This document shows, piece after piece, positions 1 through 10,761 of a DNA stretch of 39,897 nt. The number at the start of each line of letters is the position of its first letter. The stretch's first letter is position 1. The notes beneath the pieces are model-generated. The model worked only from the letters and a program-made list of their open reading frames with translations, searched no databases and was not told the origin of the DNA. Both the position numbers and the translations under genes were made by a program. Source of the stretch: Hymenochaete sp. R1 (lineage: Eukaryota > Basidiomycota > Agaricomycetes > Hymenochaetales > Hymenochaetaceae); NCBI GenBank assembly GCA_019400425.1, contig JAFREE010000192.1, positions 1 through 39,897 on the forward strand, written 5' to 3'.

Positions 1-195
1 TCTTGCAAGAAAGCGGACATCGAATTCGAGGTTTCAGACCTCGGCTACTCTTAACCGACGCGTCTTCCCACGCAAAACTCTGCCATCGTCTCATAGGGGG
101 TTGGACACCCCCACTCTCCTGCCTCCCCTTGTCCGCTGCCTTCCCTGCCTTCAAACGTCCAAGTCTCTTCATCTCATCCACTACCGTATAACGCA

Positions 196-776
196 ATGAG
201 CAGCGCACTCGGTGTCCCACCAAAACTTCTGAACGAGGCTTATGGCCATGTTATCACCGTAGAGCTCAAGAATGGCCAGGTTTATCGCGGAAAACTCATT
301 GATGGTATGCGATCTCATTTTCTCTGCACCGTGCTTGCTTTCCACATCTCTAACAATACATACAGTCGAGGATACTCTCAATGTCTTGTTAGAAAATATC
401 ACTGTGACGGGGAGAGATGGCCGCGTATGGCAGCTTGAGAAGGTTTACATTCGTGGAAGCACGATCTGCTGCTATGTTGTCCCAGACATGCTGCGGAATG
501 CGCCGATGTAAGCCTGAGTTTGACTCTTTTCTTTCAAGATGATGGTAAATGATAAACTTGTTCTTCATATCCACAGGTTTAAGCTCCTTAAAGGAAATGG
601 CGAGGGAAATGTGATGAGAGGGAGTGGTATTGGGAAAGCTCGTGGTCGTGCTACAATCATGCGCGCAAATGGTGCGTGTTTCTAACATTTATCACTCTGC
701 CTCACTGACCACCCATCTTTTTTTGATAGCTCGTCGTGGTCGCGGTCAACCTGCTCCGCGTGGCATTCGTCGATAA
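196..776 (+). CDS. smd3: Small nuclear ribonucleoprotein Sm-D3
   Basis: Core Sm-ring subunit that coats U1, U2, U4 and U5 snRNAs in the spliceosome. I join four exons, 196-304, 366-507, 577-671 and 730-776, which gives 130 residues, close to the usual Sm-D3 length. Sm1 is visible as [19 protein letters not shown] followed by YRGKLID, and Sm2 as [17 protein letters not shown] followed by [11 protein letters not shown], a pattern diagnostic for D3. The C-terminus is basic with RG repeats ([17 protein letters not shown]), the part that PRMT5-type enzymes methylate in other eukaryotes. Splice phases agree at all three introns, and Val38 and Met85 are encoded across junctions. The start is the first ATG of the Sm fold. 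The upstream frame from position 3 is not conserved-looking and is read as leader sequence. Confidence 0.96.
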
Positions 777-1346
777 TGCCAATGTCCGCAACTATATTTG
801 ATGTCCGTTTGTGTGTATTGTAAACAAAAATGGCCTGCCAGAGGTCCGTGTCGTCTTCGTCGTGGATGTAATGCAATCTTCTCTCACCGTCTTAGTACTG
901 CGTTCTATTCCAGAAGAGTTTGAACTTAGATATCACTTATGATGGTATTAGAACTTTAGGTATGAGGCGCAGTACCAGTACTCACAATTGACGAGCGCCG
1001 GCCTACGTAACCCATGACCTTTTTGCCTTACTCATTCATCATTCATCATAACAAATATGATTCAGCTCAACCTCATATCAAGCTCAAGATGAAATCTATC
1101 AGCGTGTTCGGAGCTCGGGAATAAACCGCACCAGAAGCGAGCTTCGGTTGAGAATCAGTGTCGTCATACAAGGCTTCATTGCTCCATTCCTTGCATATAA
1201 AAGCTAGACAGTACCAGTGTTCTGCTACTGCAGCTATTTGCGTTTGCATCCCTGAAACCGAAACAGTTCTCATCGTGACCCGACCTCTTGGGACCTACTT
1301 TCCAGACGTATCTCTGAGACGAGCTGCCTCCTTCATCCTTGTTCCC
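777..1346. other. Intergenic, downstream of smd3
   Basis: I see no supported gene here. It holds the 3' flank of smd3 and presumably the promoter and leader of the small gene starting at 1347. Open frames on either strand are short and show no domain or compositional signal. Confidence 0.5.
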
Positions 1347-1761
1347 ATGTCCAAACCCGGCTCCTCTAGCGTACCATCTTCTGTGAGTCCCAAATCAATT
1401 TGTTTGTATGTAGAATAAAACATTTACTCGCCAACTCCTTCAGGCCACTTCCAATGCAACAGCATCAACCAATACAGTACCAAATGCAGTATGTCCTTCC
1501 GTCTTTCCTTTCATTTCGCATGTCAAGCGTAAGAATCGAATGTGCTAAATGTATGGACCCAGGCCGCAACCTCTCAAGTACGAACGGGGAATAATTCCAC
1601 CATAACACCCGCCGTGCCTATGCTTTCCTCGTTCTTCCGAGAAACGGCAGCGCTCATGTGAACCTGTAACGACACTGTTGAATCTGCTTTCCTTTAGCTC
1701 AACCTCAGGAAGATACGACTCTCGAGGTTTTATCTGGTTTGCCAAGTTCCCCCTGTTTTAG
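1347..1761 (+). CDS. Candidate small orphan protein, 79 aa, four exons
   Basis: I do not recognise this protein. Four exons, 1347-1382, 1444-1488, 1563-1657 and 1698-1761, join in consistent phases into 79 residues. The first half is rich in Ser, Thr, Ala and Asn (it starts MSKPGSSSVPSS). The second half contains VPMLSSFFRETAALI and ends SRGFIWFAKFPLF just before a TAG. The hydrophobic, aromatic C-terminus next to basic residues would suit a small membrane-associated protein, but this is a guess. Introns 1 and 2 are 61 and 74 nt, with GTGAGT and GTATGT donors. Intron 3 (1658-1697) is only 40 nt, short for this genome; if it is not spliced, the protein stops at a TGA beginning at 1659 after 59 residues. 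No longer frame competes on either strand. Confidence 0.42.
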
Positions 1762-2258
1762 ACTTTCAGCACATTTTTGGATTCACATTTTTGTCATATA
1801 ATACCCTACAATGGACCCTACCCCCTTCATATTCACGCTGCTAGTGTATTTCTAAGCCTATGGCTGTTAGTCGTTGAGGGTAAATTTGTATCTTAGATTA
1901 TCTAATGTCGCTAATACTAATCGATGTTGTACCCTGCCACATATCATTGCGTCTCAGACGTCTTCTGGCACTCAATTCCAGTGAGCAAAGCGCGACACTC
2001 ATTATATGTACGTGCAAAAGGCATGGAGTGGTTTTCTGCTGGAAGTAAGAATTAAAGTATAATAAGATTTGCCTCGGCAAAATAGCAAAACAGTCCGCAT
2101 CCATCGTCCACACTCCAACCTACAATAACGAAACTACTAATACAACGGAATCAAATGCAATAGGGACAGCAAAAGTGCAAGAGGCAGAAGATGAGGCAGA
2201 AGATGAGTGCATGGTTATCCGTCGTACGTTTACAAAAGGCACAAGAGAAGTGGTAGCT
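1762..2258. other. Convergent intergenic region
   Basis: Lies between the small + strand candidate and the 3' end of the RING ligase. I see only short frames without motifs. It probably holds the two 3' UTRs. Confidence 0.5.
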
Positions 2259-4534
2259 CTACAACGAGGTGTCGTGCGCGACAGGGTAAGGCGGGTCTGT
2301 CGGGTCTTCTGTGATGTCGTCCCGATTACCCCACGGCCTACGATGCCCATGTCGACGACCAGGCACGAATCGCAGGTAGCGCGAAAAGCGGCCTGCACGA
2401 GTACCGGAATGTCGTGAGCTTTCTTGTGCGTCTGGGGCTCCTCCTGCTATCATCTCTTCCAACGCATTGAAGTCTATACACCGAACAACTGAGCATCAGT
2501 AGATATTCAGGTGAACTAGAAAGGGAAACGTACCGTGACGACAAATAGGACAGCTACTCGAGAGCTCGAGCAACCATTGGTCCACGCAAGCCTGGTGGAA
2601 GACGTGTTTACCTTCGCATGGCAATACTCGGAGATCATCACCCTCCTCAAAGTCAAGAATACAGATTGGGCACGTCTCGCGTCCAATGGCCTCTGGGATA
2701 GTTCCGTCTTCGTTTGCACTATTGTCCACGCGAGAACGCAGCATGTTCACTCCAGCCGCGGTGGTTGATCGTTCAGCGGACGTGGCTGCTGGCGAGCGTG
2801 CCGGACTCGAAGGGCCAGCGCCGGGCGAGCTTGGTATGGCCTCGTCTACATGCGGCATAGCAGATAAGTCCGGTAAGGCCAGAGTCGGCGGTCCATCTCG
2901 AACTTCAGATATTTCCGGATGTCCACTTTCATCTTGCCCCTCTGCAGTGTGATGGTTTGAAGGAAACTGTCCCATTTCGAGCGCTGCGCCATCATGTACT
3001 TCGCTAGCAGTTCCAGACTCAGCGTCGCTCGGTTTAGGATAGGCTATATTCTGACCGAAGTCGCGTTGCGTGACGGGCAACCGGCTGAACTTGATTACAG
3101 GGAAGGTGTCGAGGATCGCACGCGTAAGTCCGCGTGCCCTAGACTGAGCCTGGAATTCACCCAGTGGATCGGCTGGACGTGGACCATAGCGTTCAGGATG
3201 CCGCATGGCTCGGATAGCCTGTAAGTCGATAAATACGCAAAGCAACGACATCGGGGAGAATAGCGAACTCACCCCTGAAAGAATAACGACACAAAACAGC
3301 ACCGATACAGCACCAGTTATTACATATAGAACGATCCTATAAACAATGAACAATTGAATATTCAATGCTCATAGATTACTCACATCGCAAGATCTGTGCC
3401 GCCTGACCCACTCGCGTTTGAAGCCGTGTTATCAGATCCACCTGAGGTTCCGCTGTCGGTGGCAGTTGAGTTGAAGGCTTTCAAAGTAGCAAAGAGGTAG
3501 CCCGGAGAAACTTCGCCCGTACTATTTAACATGAGTCTAATGCAAACGCACGATCAACTTCAGCTGGAACACACCTAATGCTGTTGTTTATAGTATCTGA
3601 GGTAGCATTCAGAGTTGTGGCATTGAAGAATCCATACACAGTCTGATTAATATTTGTGAAGGCATTCTCAACAGTACTAGAGACAATGATGTCAATGCTT
3701 CGACCAGCTAAGAACTTGAAAGGTTCTCACCGAGCCGTGACGAGAGATTTCGTGGAAAAAATGTCGAATACCTGATCAAAAGTAGCAGGATCCGCATACT
3801 CGGCATTAATAATACAAGCTTCCGACCATTCGGAATACAGAAGCTTCAGGAGGGTAAAATGAACCTGAGTTTCTTATCTCAAGTAACATGAGGATGCAAG
3901 CCTACCGCAGCAACAGCACCTCGATCCCGGGCTAGTGTGAAAACGTCGTCCTCCATCGAAAACTCAGTCCCATTGGTATCGCACGATATGAACGCAATCC
4001 ATGGGGTCGTTGCTAAAGGATAGCGTGGTGAGAAGCGACTCTGGGTGTGAAGGGGAGGGACGAACTAGTCTCATTTGTGTCATTTTGCTCGGAGAAATGC
4101 AATAGGGCTCCCTACGTAGTGTCTCAGCACCTTTTCGTTCAAGGGCTGTCAAATAAAGCACATACTTTGCTCAGACCCAAGCTATCGTTCCCTACAAGCT
4201 GGTAAGAAACTGTTTGAGCGAATGACCTGTGTTCAGGGCAGTCTCGGTCAAAGCATCTCTATAGAACTTCACAAACAATGCATACGCATTCGGGTACCTA
4301 GAGCATTCGTTAGATGCTCGAGTGAGCCGTTGCATGGGGCCTGGACGAGGCGAAGACGTACCACTGCAAATTCAGCATAGACGTATCCGATTCATTTACA
4401 CCAGCATGCACTTGTGCACTGTCATTTGTTGGAAGAGCCGGTACATACGCCTCACACAGGACTACCAGCCATCCAACAACGAAAACCAAAATATGCGGCA
4501 GATGCAACATGCGGTCCTGTCTCGCTATCGTCAA
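2259..4534 (-). CDS. Transmembrane RING-H2 E3 ubiquitin ligase with lumenal PA-like domain
   Basis: Membrane ubiquitin ligase of the PA-TM-RING architecture, expected in the endomembrane system. Eleven exons (first 4534-4362, last 2473-2259) join in phase into 579 residues. Order: hydrophobic N-terminal signal ([18 protein letters not shown]), an N-glycosylatable lumenal region with PA-like strands ([42 protein letters not shown]), one membrane helix ([18 protein letters not shown]), a long Ser/Pro-rich cytosolic linker, then RING-H2 with CPIC, [11 protein letters not shown] and CPICRH, all eight ligand positions being present. A basic tail of about 70 residues follows, in a separate last exon. 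One intron (4226-4192) is only 35 nt but is forced by a stop codon on read-through. Exon 6 has two in-frame acceptors, at 3864 and 3843; the latter gives the smoother PA sequence. The substrate is unknown. Confidence 0.88.
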
Positions 4535-4911
4535 TGATCGGTCTGTGCGCCCACGAGTTGTCGATGCCGTAGATCAAGCGTGCCTGTCCACTTTGCTGAC
4601 AACAGCAGTATCTGAACGACGTCGCCGACGGCGCTAATGTGGGCAGACTGTCGACTACAGAGGTTTTTCTGAGCGTCTAAACCGTTGTGGGAGGGAAAGG
4701 CGATGAGATGAGGTCGTAAGATGAGAAGAGGAGAACACGATTCGACTTGAGACTCTGAGAGGCTCGAAACTCACACACGACGCGTGACAATTTAGTACAT
4801 TTCCTCCCATGCAGTTCCACAGGCATACACACGGCTCAAGATCTTTATCCAAAATACATGTTTATGTTCGCATGATCATAACTCTTTGTGAGATTTATTG
4901 CTCGTTGTTTT
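4535..4911. other. Intergenic, promoter of the RING ligase and 3' flank of the aminotransferase
   Basis: The two genes run in the same direction on the minus strand. No additional gene or clear regulatory motif is visible. Confidence 0.5.
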
Positions 4912-6817
4912 TCACCCTTCCCGCACAACCTCTTCGACCGACTCCGCAAAGATCTTACATCCTCTCTCTAAATCCGTCTGTGAAATGTTTAATGGTGGGA
5001 TGAAACGGACGACTTGATATATCGACGTCGTCAAAAGATACATTCCCTTTTCCATGCATTTCTTCGTTACCCGCGTCGCCATGTCTTTCGGTGCATCCTT
5101 GCTGAAGGCCACGTCGTGTGATACAGTCGTAGGCGATGCGAATTCTACTCCAACCATGAGACCAAGACCCCGCACATCGAGAATATGCTTCCCCACAGAT
5201 GGATTGGAGCGAATGCGGTTGAGCGCTGAGAAGAGCTCCTTCGACCTGTGAAAACTTAGTGTTGAACGTGAACTAGCCACCCTTGTCAAAAACATACCTT
5301 TCTTGAACATTAGCCAAGATATTTTCTTCTTGCATGACGTCCGCACAAGCTATACCAGCGGCACATGCTACCGCATTCCCTGAGTAAGTTCCGCCCTATA
5401 AAGAGAATCAGATGCCCGAAACAATACACCGTCACCGAATATGTCTGACCATAGCTCCTGGCTTGAGCCTATCGGAAAGCTCCTTAGTTGTCACCACACC
5501 ACTAAGTGGGAAGCCATTTGCAATGCCCTAGGGGACATGTTCAGTAAAAGAAAGCGGTAAACATTCAGGACTTACCTTTGCCATTATGAGCAGATCCGGT
5601 CGGACACCACTATATTCTGTAGCGAAGTATTTTCCAGTGCGGCCAAAGCCGCATTGAACCTCGTCGAATATTAACAAAATATCGTTTTTGTCTGCGATTT
5701 CCCGCAATCCCTGCAAATAAGACGCTGGAGCTGGGACGTAGCCACCTTCGCCGATGACAGGCTCAATTAATATAGCTGCTGTCTGCTTCGGTGACGTCTG
5801 CTGGAGAAGAAGCAATTCTAGCTGATACAAAGCATGATTTACGAGTTCCTCTTCGCTAGTGGAAGGCGGAACACCCATTTGATGCCAATAAGGGAACGGG
5901 GTCGTGTGCACACCCGGCTGCGACGCTCCGTCAGTGATAATAAGCTATTGTGAAAATATTCGTTGCTACCATTAGGGGCTCAGTGCCATCGAAATAACCA
6001 GTCTTGCTTTTCGTAAGAGCAGTCGCCCCGAATGTTCGCCCGTGATATGCACCTTCAACATCCTATCAGCCAGAATAATTTTTTTAACAAAAATCAATCG
6101 TACCTTGCATCGCGATGACATTTTGTTTACCCGTGAATAGCCTGGCCATCTTCACTGCCGCTTCAACTGCTTCGGATCCAGAGTTCCAGAAAAAGAATGA
6201 GTCGAGAGATTGGTGAGGCATCACTGGAATTAGCTTCTCGATGAGCTGCAAATATGGGCCATGATACGCAATGCTGACCTAAAACAGAGTCAAATTTTGT
6301 TAAATACGGTCTGACTTATTCTTGATACGCACTTGTCCGTGTACCAGAGACATGCATTGTTCTGCAGCGGCCTTGCTTACCCGTGGATGACAATGACCTG
6401 GTAGATCGCCGTGTAAGCCCAATATACGCTAGCATTCCCTGAGTATTTTGCTCACCCAGATTTGTGACACCAATACCGCATGTGAAGTCTAACATCTTTC
6501 TTCCGTCATGAAGCGAGACATATGAACCCTCGCCCTTGGTCATGATGGCTTCTGAAAGTCGACCAAGACCTTTCGTTACATGTTTTTTCCCCACTTGCAA
6601 TAGCGCTTCCGCTGACGTTGCCATTGATCTTCTTGTAGGTGCAAGCACTCCTGCGCTTCCTCCACAAAGAAGTGGGTCAAAATCGGAATGAACAGTGATT
6701 GTATGTTACTCACCTTTGGGCAACAACCCTTCCAATGTACTGATTTGATAACATTTAGTGCATATCCTGTAGTCGAAACCGAGCAAGATGACGCACCGGA
6801 GAAACGGCTCTGAGCAT
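4912..6817 (-). CDS. Class-III PLP aminotransferase, 4-aminobutyrate aminotransferase-like, mitochondrial
   Basis: PLP enzyme that should move an amino group from GABA or a similar omega-amino acid to 2-oxoglutarate. Ten exons (6817-6797, 6739-6714, 6655-6456, 6397-6333, 6278-6104, 6052-5970, 5917-5576, 5527-5450, 5395-5298, 5245-4912) join in phase into 473 residues. Class-III marks are [63 protein letters not shown] and the PLP-lysine segment [17 protein letters not shown]. The sequence is closer to bacterial GabT and acetylornithine-type enzymes than to yeast Uga1, so exact substrate is open. The first two tiny exons plus the start of exon 3 encode [15 protein letters not shown], an Arg-rich, acid-free, mitochondrial-type presequence. 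A shorter cytosolic form could start at the ATG at 6624-6622. Confidence 0.93.
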
Positions 6818-7139
6818 CTTGATAGGCAGAGTGTCCGCCTATAAGTACGAATTCAAGTCGAGTCAGTCGGAATGTATCACCTGCTCTCACTACTTCAGAC
6901 ACACTGTTGCCGTCGGCAACTTGGAGTTGTAAATTGAAATTGAATGAAGTCATCCTCGGATACCATTGATCGTCGCGAGAAACGCGTGACATTCTTCACG
7001 TGCTGTGTGACCATTTATATTCGCGACCCTTAGCTTTCTCCTTAGCTCTTCTTGAAGTTCTTCGCTTGAACTCAGCAGATCGGCAACCACTACAACCCCA
7101 GCTAGACATCAACTTGGATATCCTCTATTTGTACCCACC
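6818..7139. promoter_or_regulatory. Divergent promoter, aminotransferase / PH-domain gene
   Basis: The 322 bp between two head-to-head start codons must contain both core promoters. I see no convincing TATA element or named factor site. A minus-strand frame across it (6992 downward) is not in phase with the enzyme and is treated as leader sequence. Confidence 0.55.
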
Positions 7140-10100
7140 ATGCCTGTCCCTTCATCAAAGTACCCTTCAATGGAAACAAGACCTATGCTTACAAGAGGAA
7201 GCACTGGAGTTGCTTCGGAACTCTCCATTCCCACGCCCTTGAACCATCCTGACTACGACGACATATTACGGCGGGAGCCCGCTACCAAACATACACATCA
7301 ACGCCATTCTGGGTCATTGGACTCAGCTTTGTACGATAGACCCGAATCGCCTGTGACAATGATAGTTCATAGGGCATCAGCTCGTGATAGTATGCTCAAC
7401 GGCTCGTACTTCCCCGCGGTACGGTCAGCCTCACGAAGCCCGGCAACACCCTCCCGGCACTGTTCAGCCAAGGAACTCATCAATCGCTATGAATCCATGA
7501 TACCAAGCTGCCCTAATTCACCATCGGTGCGATCCACTCCTGTCTCTCCGGCTCGCTTGGAACAGTCCGCACTAGAAACGCTGCCTGGTCCGACATTTTC
7601 CCTTCTCAGAGACAAAGGCCGTACACCGCTCCGAGATTCATTCAAAAGTCTCATATCTTTCATTGGCAAGAAAGGTAAGGGCAAAGAAGACGGAGCTTCT
7701 GACTTCTCAAGCTCTCGTTACAGTCATTCTGCGGCACCTTCTCCCATGATTAAAGCGGATACACCTAAACCTCAGCGTCCAGCCCAGCTCGAAGATCACC
7801 CACCAATACGCTCTGGCCCAGTCTGGTATCTTTGTAGGCCTACAGGAAGCTCCTCACTACCTGTCTGGACTAACTGTAAGGCAACTCTGTTCAAAGATCG
7901 TATTTTCCTTGAATGGCTTTCAGCATATGGAAACCCAGTAAACAGCATCATAAAGCTCCACAGATCCTCCGACGCGCATTCACTCGCAAAGTCTCAAGTC
8001 GACAACGTTGAAATGAGCCTCCTACCAAATTGCGGCAAAGAGTCTCATATCTTCGAAATCACTTTTCCACAAGGTCTTCCTGAAAAATTCGCTGTATCTT
8101 CCGTGGCTGAAAGAAGCGGATGGGTTAGTAGTACTTGGGACGTGCTCTTGCAAATGGGCCAGGGCGGCCCAGTGCAAAAGTGTGCTTCTACGGAGGTTTG
8201 CTCACAAATCTCTGGAGAAGGTTCTACTGCAATAGGAAGCGAGCATTGGCAGGCCCCAGCCCATACAGGTGAAACCTCTACTCTGGTTGCGCACACTATG
8301 GCAAAAACCAGATCCGCTTTGCCAGATGGGACTATAGAACCCGTTATCTCTCGCAGAGAATCATCTGAAGTAAGTACTGCCAGTACTGCCCCTATTGTTC
8401 CACCAAAAAACAATATGCAAGACTACACAGCGTCTCTTCAGAGTCAAATCCTGCAGTCAGCAAGCCGAGCCCATCCTGAATCAAGCGTAGCCTCGTACAA
8501 TAACGTATCTCGCACATTTTCAAGTCTTTCACGAAAAAACTCACTGGAATCTCACTATTCCACTGCAATCCCCGAAGTTAAAAGGCAACTTCTCACGCCT
8601 CAGTCTACAAGGAAAGAATCTCAACAACGAACCAGATCGAAGATGACGGACTTAGGACTTGAAGATGAATGCTCAATATATGATTCGTATGCTATCGCTC
8701 CAGGTTTATCTCCGGTCATTGACGCGGTAGAATCTGATGTCGTAGATACACCTCGTGCCGAGTCGATGTGTGTCGCCAGAGCAAGATCTAACAATATCAA
8801 TAGGCAACCGTCGACCGACTACCAAACGCCGCCGCGCAATTTGGGACGGAGCAGCACACGGAGTACGACCTGTCCAAGCGTACAGAATGCGGATTCAGAT
8901 GAATCGTTACGAGGCGCGCACCCTCTCATTACTCTGATCCAAGATCATGCCGTGCAGCAGTATACCCAAACATCCGAAATCGGCCACCAGGTAGTGTCAA
9001 TACAAAATGATGTGACCCAAATGTCTTCCGATCTACGGGAAGCAATCTCCCAACGGAATCCAGACCCGGAGTTGCGAAAGGTGCTGGATGATCTTTGTGC
9101 CAAAATGGATCGCTATGCCGACACCAAAGGGCAAAATGGACCCTCACTTGAAGAACTTGGTCAAAAGATGGATACCATCACGATGCAGCTTGCTGGACAA
9201 AATCCGCCAGTTGCTGATAATGAAGACACGACTTCATCCCCAACGAAAGGCCAAGCAATTCTGACAGGTTCGGTCCAGGGCCTCCAGAAAGAATTCTCCG
9301 AAAATCTACCTTCTATCCGCGAAGATGTAAACATGGTGAAAGTAGGACTCGAAACTTCTGGGGTCTTTGACTTGAAGAAAATGTTGGAGCAACTTCTCGA
9401 GGAAAAGCAGCGAACAACCCCCAGCGAAAAACCGGCTGAAACTCTAAGAAACATAGGGACACAACCTGATTTAACGTCGGTAAGTCCAACTACGAAAACT
9501 GCGCCGCAAAGCTAAATCATTTCGTAAGGATTCCGTCAAGCTTCTGGGATCGGCAACGCCTGAAACACAAGGCACCGAGGGTGGAATCTCTGAGGTTCTT
9601 AAACTTCTGAAAGTTGATGCTGAGCAAAGGGACTTGAGTACTAAACAACAGTCAGAGAACACTAGGTACTTGAACGAGCTTAACTCCGTGAGTGATTTTA
9701 TTTTATATACTCTATTATCCTTTTTTTCTGACCGACTCTTTCGTGAAAGTGGTTGGAGTCCTTTGTCAACAATGGAACGTCTCAAATGCAAGCGGTAGCG
9801 CGTGGCGTAGAAGCGATATACAATGAAATCGCACCTTCTTCAGTCTCAGGGACAGATGACGAATCTGAAGCTCCGAAGGAAGTACCAGCTGGGGGCCTCC
9901 GTTCCGACCTTGCAGCCCTCTCACAGGGACTGAAGATTGGAGACGAAAAGATGGCACATCTGCAAAGCATGCTGAGTGAAGTCGTGGAAAATTCGAAGAA
10001 AAGCGCGGAAAGCCAACCGTTAGGTACTATATAACATTTATCTCATCAAATATGTATCGCTTACGGTTCAAATTAGACATGGAAGTGATCATGGGGCTAA

Positions 10101-10651
10101 TCGAGCGCCAGAGGCATGATCAAGAAACGATCTTGAAAGGACTGGCGTCAGGTAGGTCACGGATTTTACTGACTGGCTCGATACTCACAATGTAATATAG
10201 AACTGTCCCACGAGATTCGAGGCGAGCGGCTTCGATTTGTGGAAGCCATGAAGGAAGCCACCGCTATTAATGTACAAGGTACCCCTTTTTAATTCTCCGT
10301 TCTCCAACGGTAGTTGACTCTGTTGCAGTTCATGTTGAAGAATTCAAGAAAGAACTTGGTAGGGAAGTCATGATGATGACATGTGAAGTCGGCCGCCTCC
10401 AACGCGAACGACAAGCTCTTGAGCAACAGATAGCCGACCTATTCGCCTTCTTCGCTAAGCAACGCTCAGAAATGGTAAGTGAGAAATTCCCTGAAATTAT
10501 GATGATGGTAAGCTAAGTAAAATGTGGATTATGATATATCCAGGAACAAAGTCAGTTTGAGAAAGCCCGACATTCCTCCCAAGCGCCTCCGCAACCACCG
10601 GGAGGCATATCGCGTTCCAGTGGCAGACCTTTGCCCGCACCAAGGAGATAA
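7140..10651 (+). CDS. Large PH-domain and coiled-coil protein
   Basis: Function unknown; a cytoplasmic scaffold or membrane-adaptor role is inferred from its architecture. Seven exons, 7140-9479, 9529-9687, 9750-10023, 10077-10151, 10201-10278, 10329-10474 and 10544-10651, join in phase into 1059 residues. Residues 1-220 are Ser/Pro-rich and look disordered. Residues about 223-338 resemble a PH fold: it opens SGPVWYLCRPTG, has KATLFKDRIFLEWLS, and closes on an amphipathic helix with the usual Trp (RSGWVSSTWDVLLQM). A long Ser/Thr-rich linker follows. From about residue 600 to 1010 the sequence is Glu/Lys/Leu-rich with heptad-like stretches (IREDVNMVKVGLETSG, SWLESFVNN, EFKKELGREVMMM). The tail is Pro-rich and ends PAPRR. 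The gene converges on the AlkB-like gene, with 110 bp between the stop codons. Confidence 0.85.
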
Positions 10652-10761
10652 ACAATCATACTCGACTGCCGCCGATTCGAGGTTGACAATACCGTATCAA
10701 TCGATTTGAAGTGTTGGCTTATGTTGAAAGACTGTAAACAAAATAGTATAAATCAGATGGC

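Noticed and set aside
3..191. 62-codon + strand frame before smd3
   Set aside because: No motif, and it ends just before the smd3 start; better explained as leader or promoter sequence.
6747..6992. Minus strand frame upstream of the aminotransferase as an independent gene
   Set aside because: It overlaps the two small presequence exons in another frame, cannot be spliced in phase into the enzyme, and has no family features.
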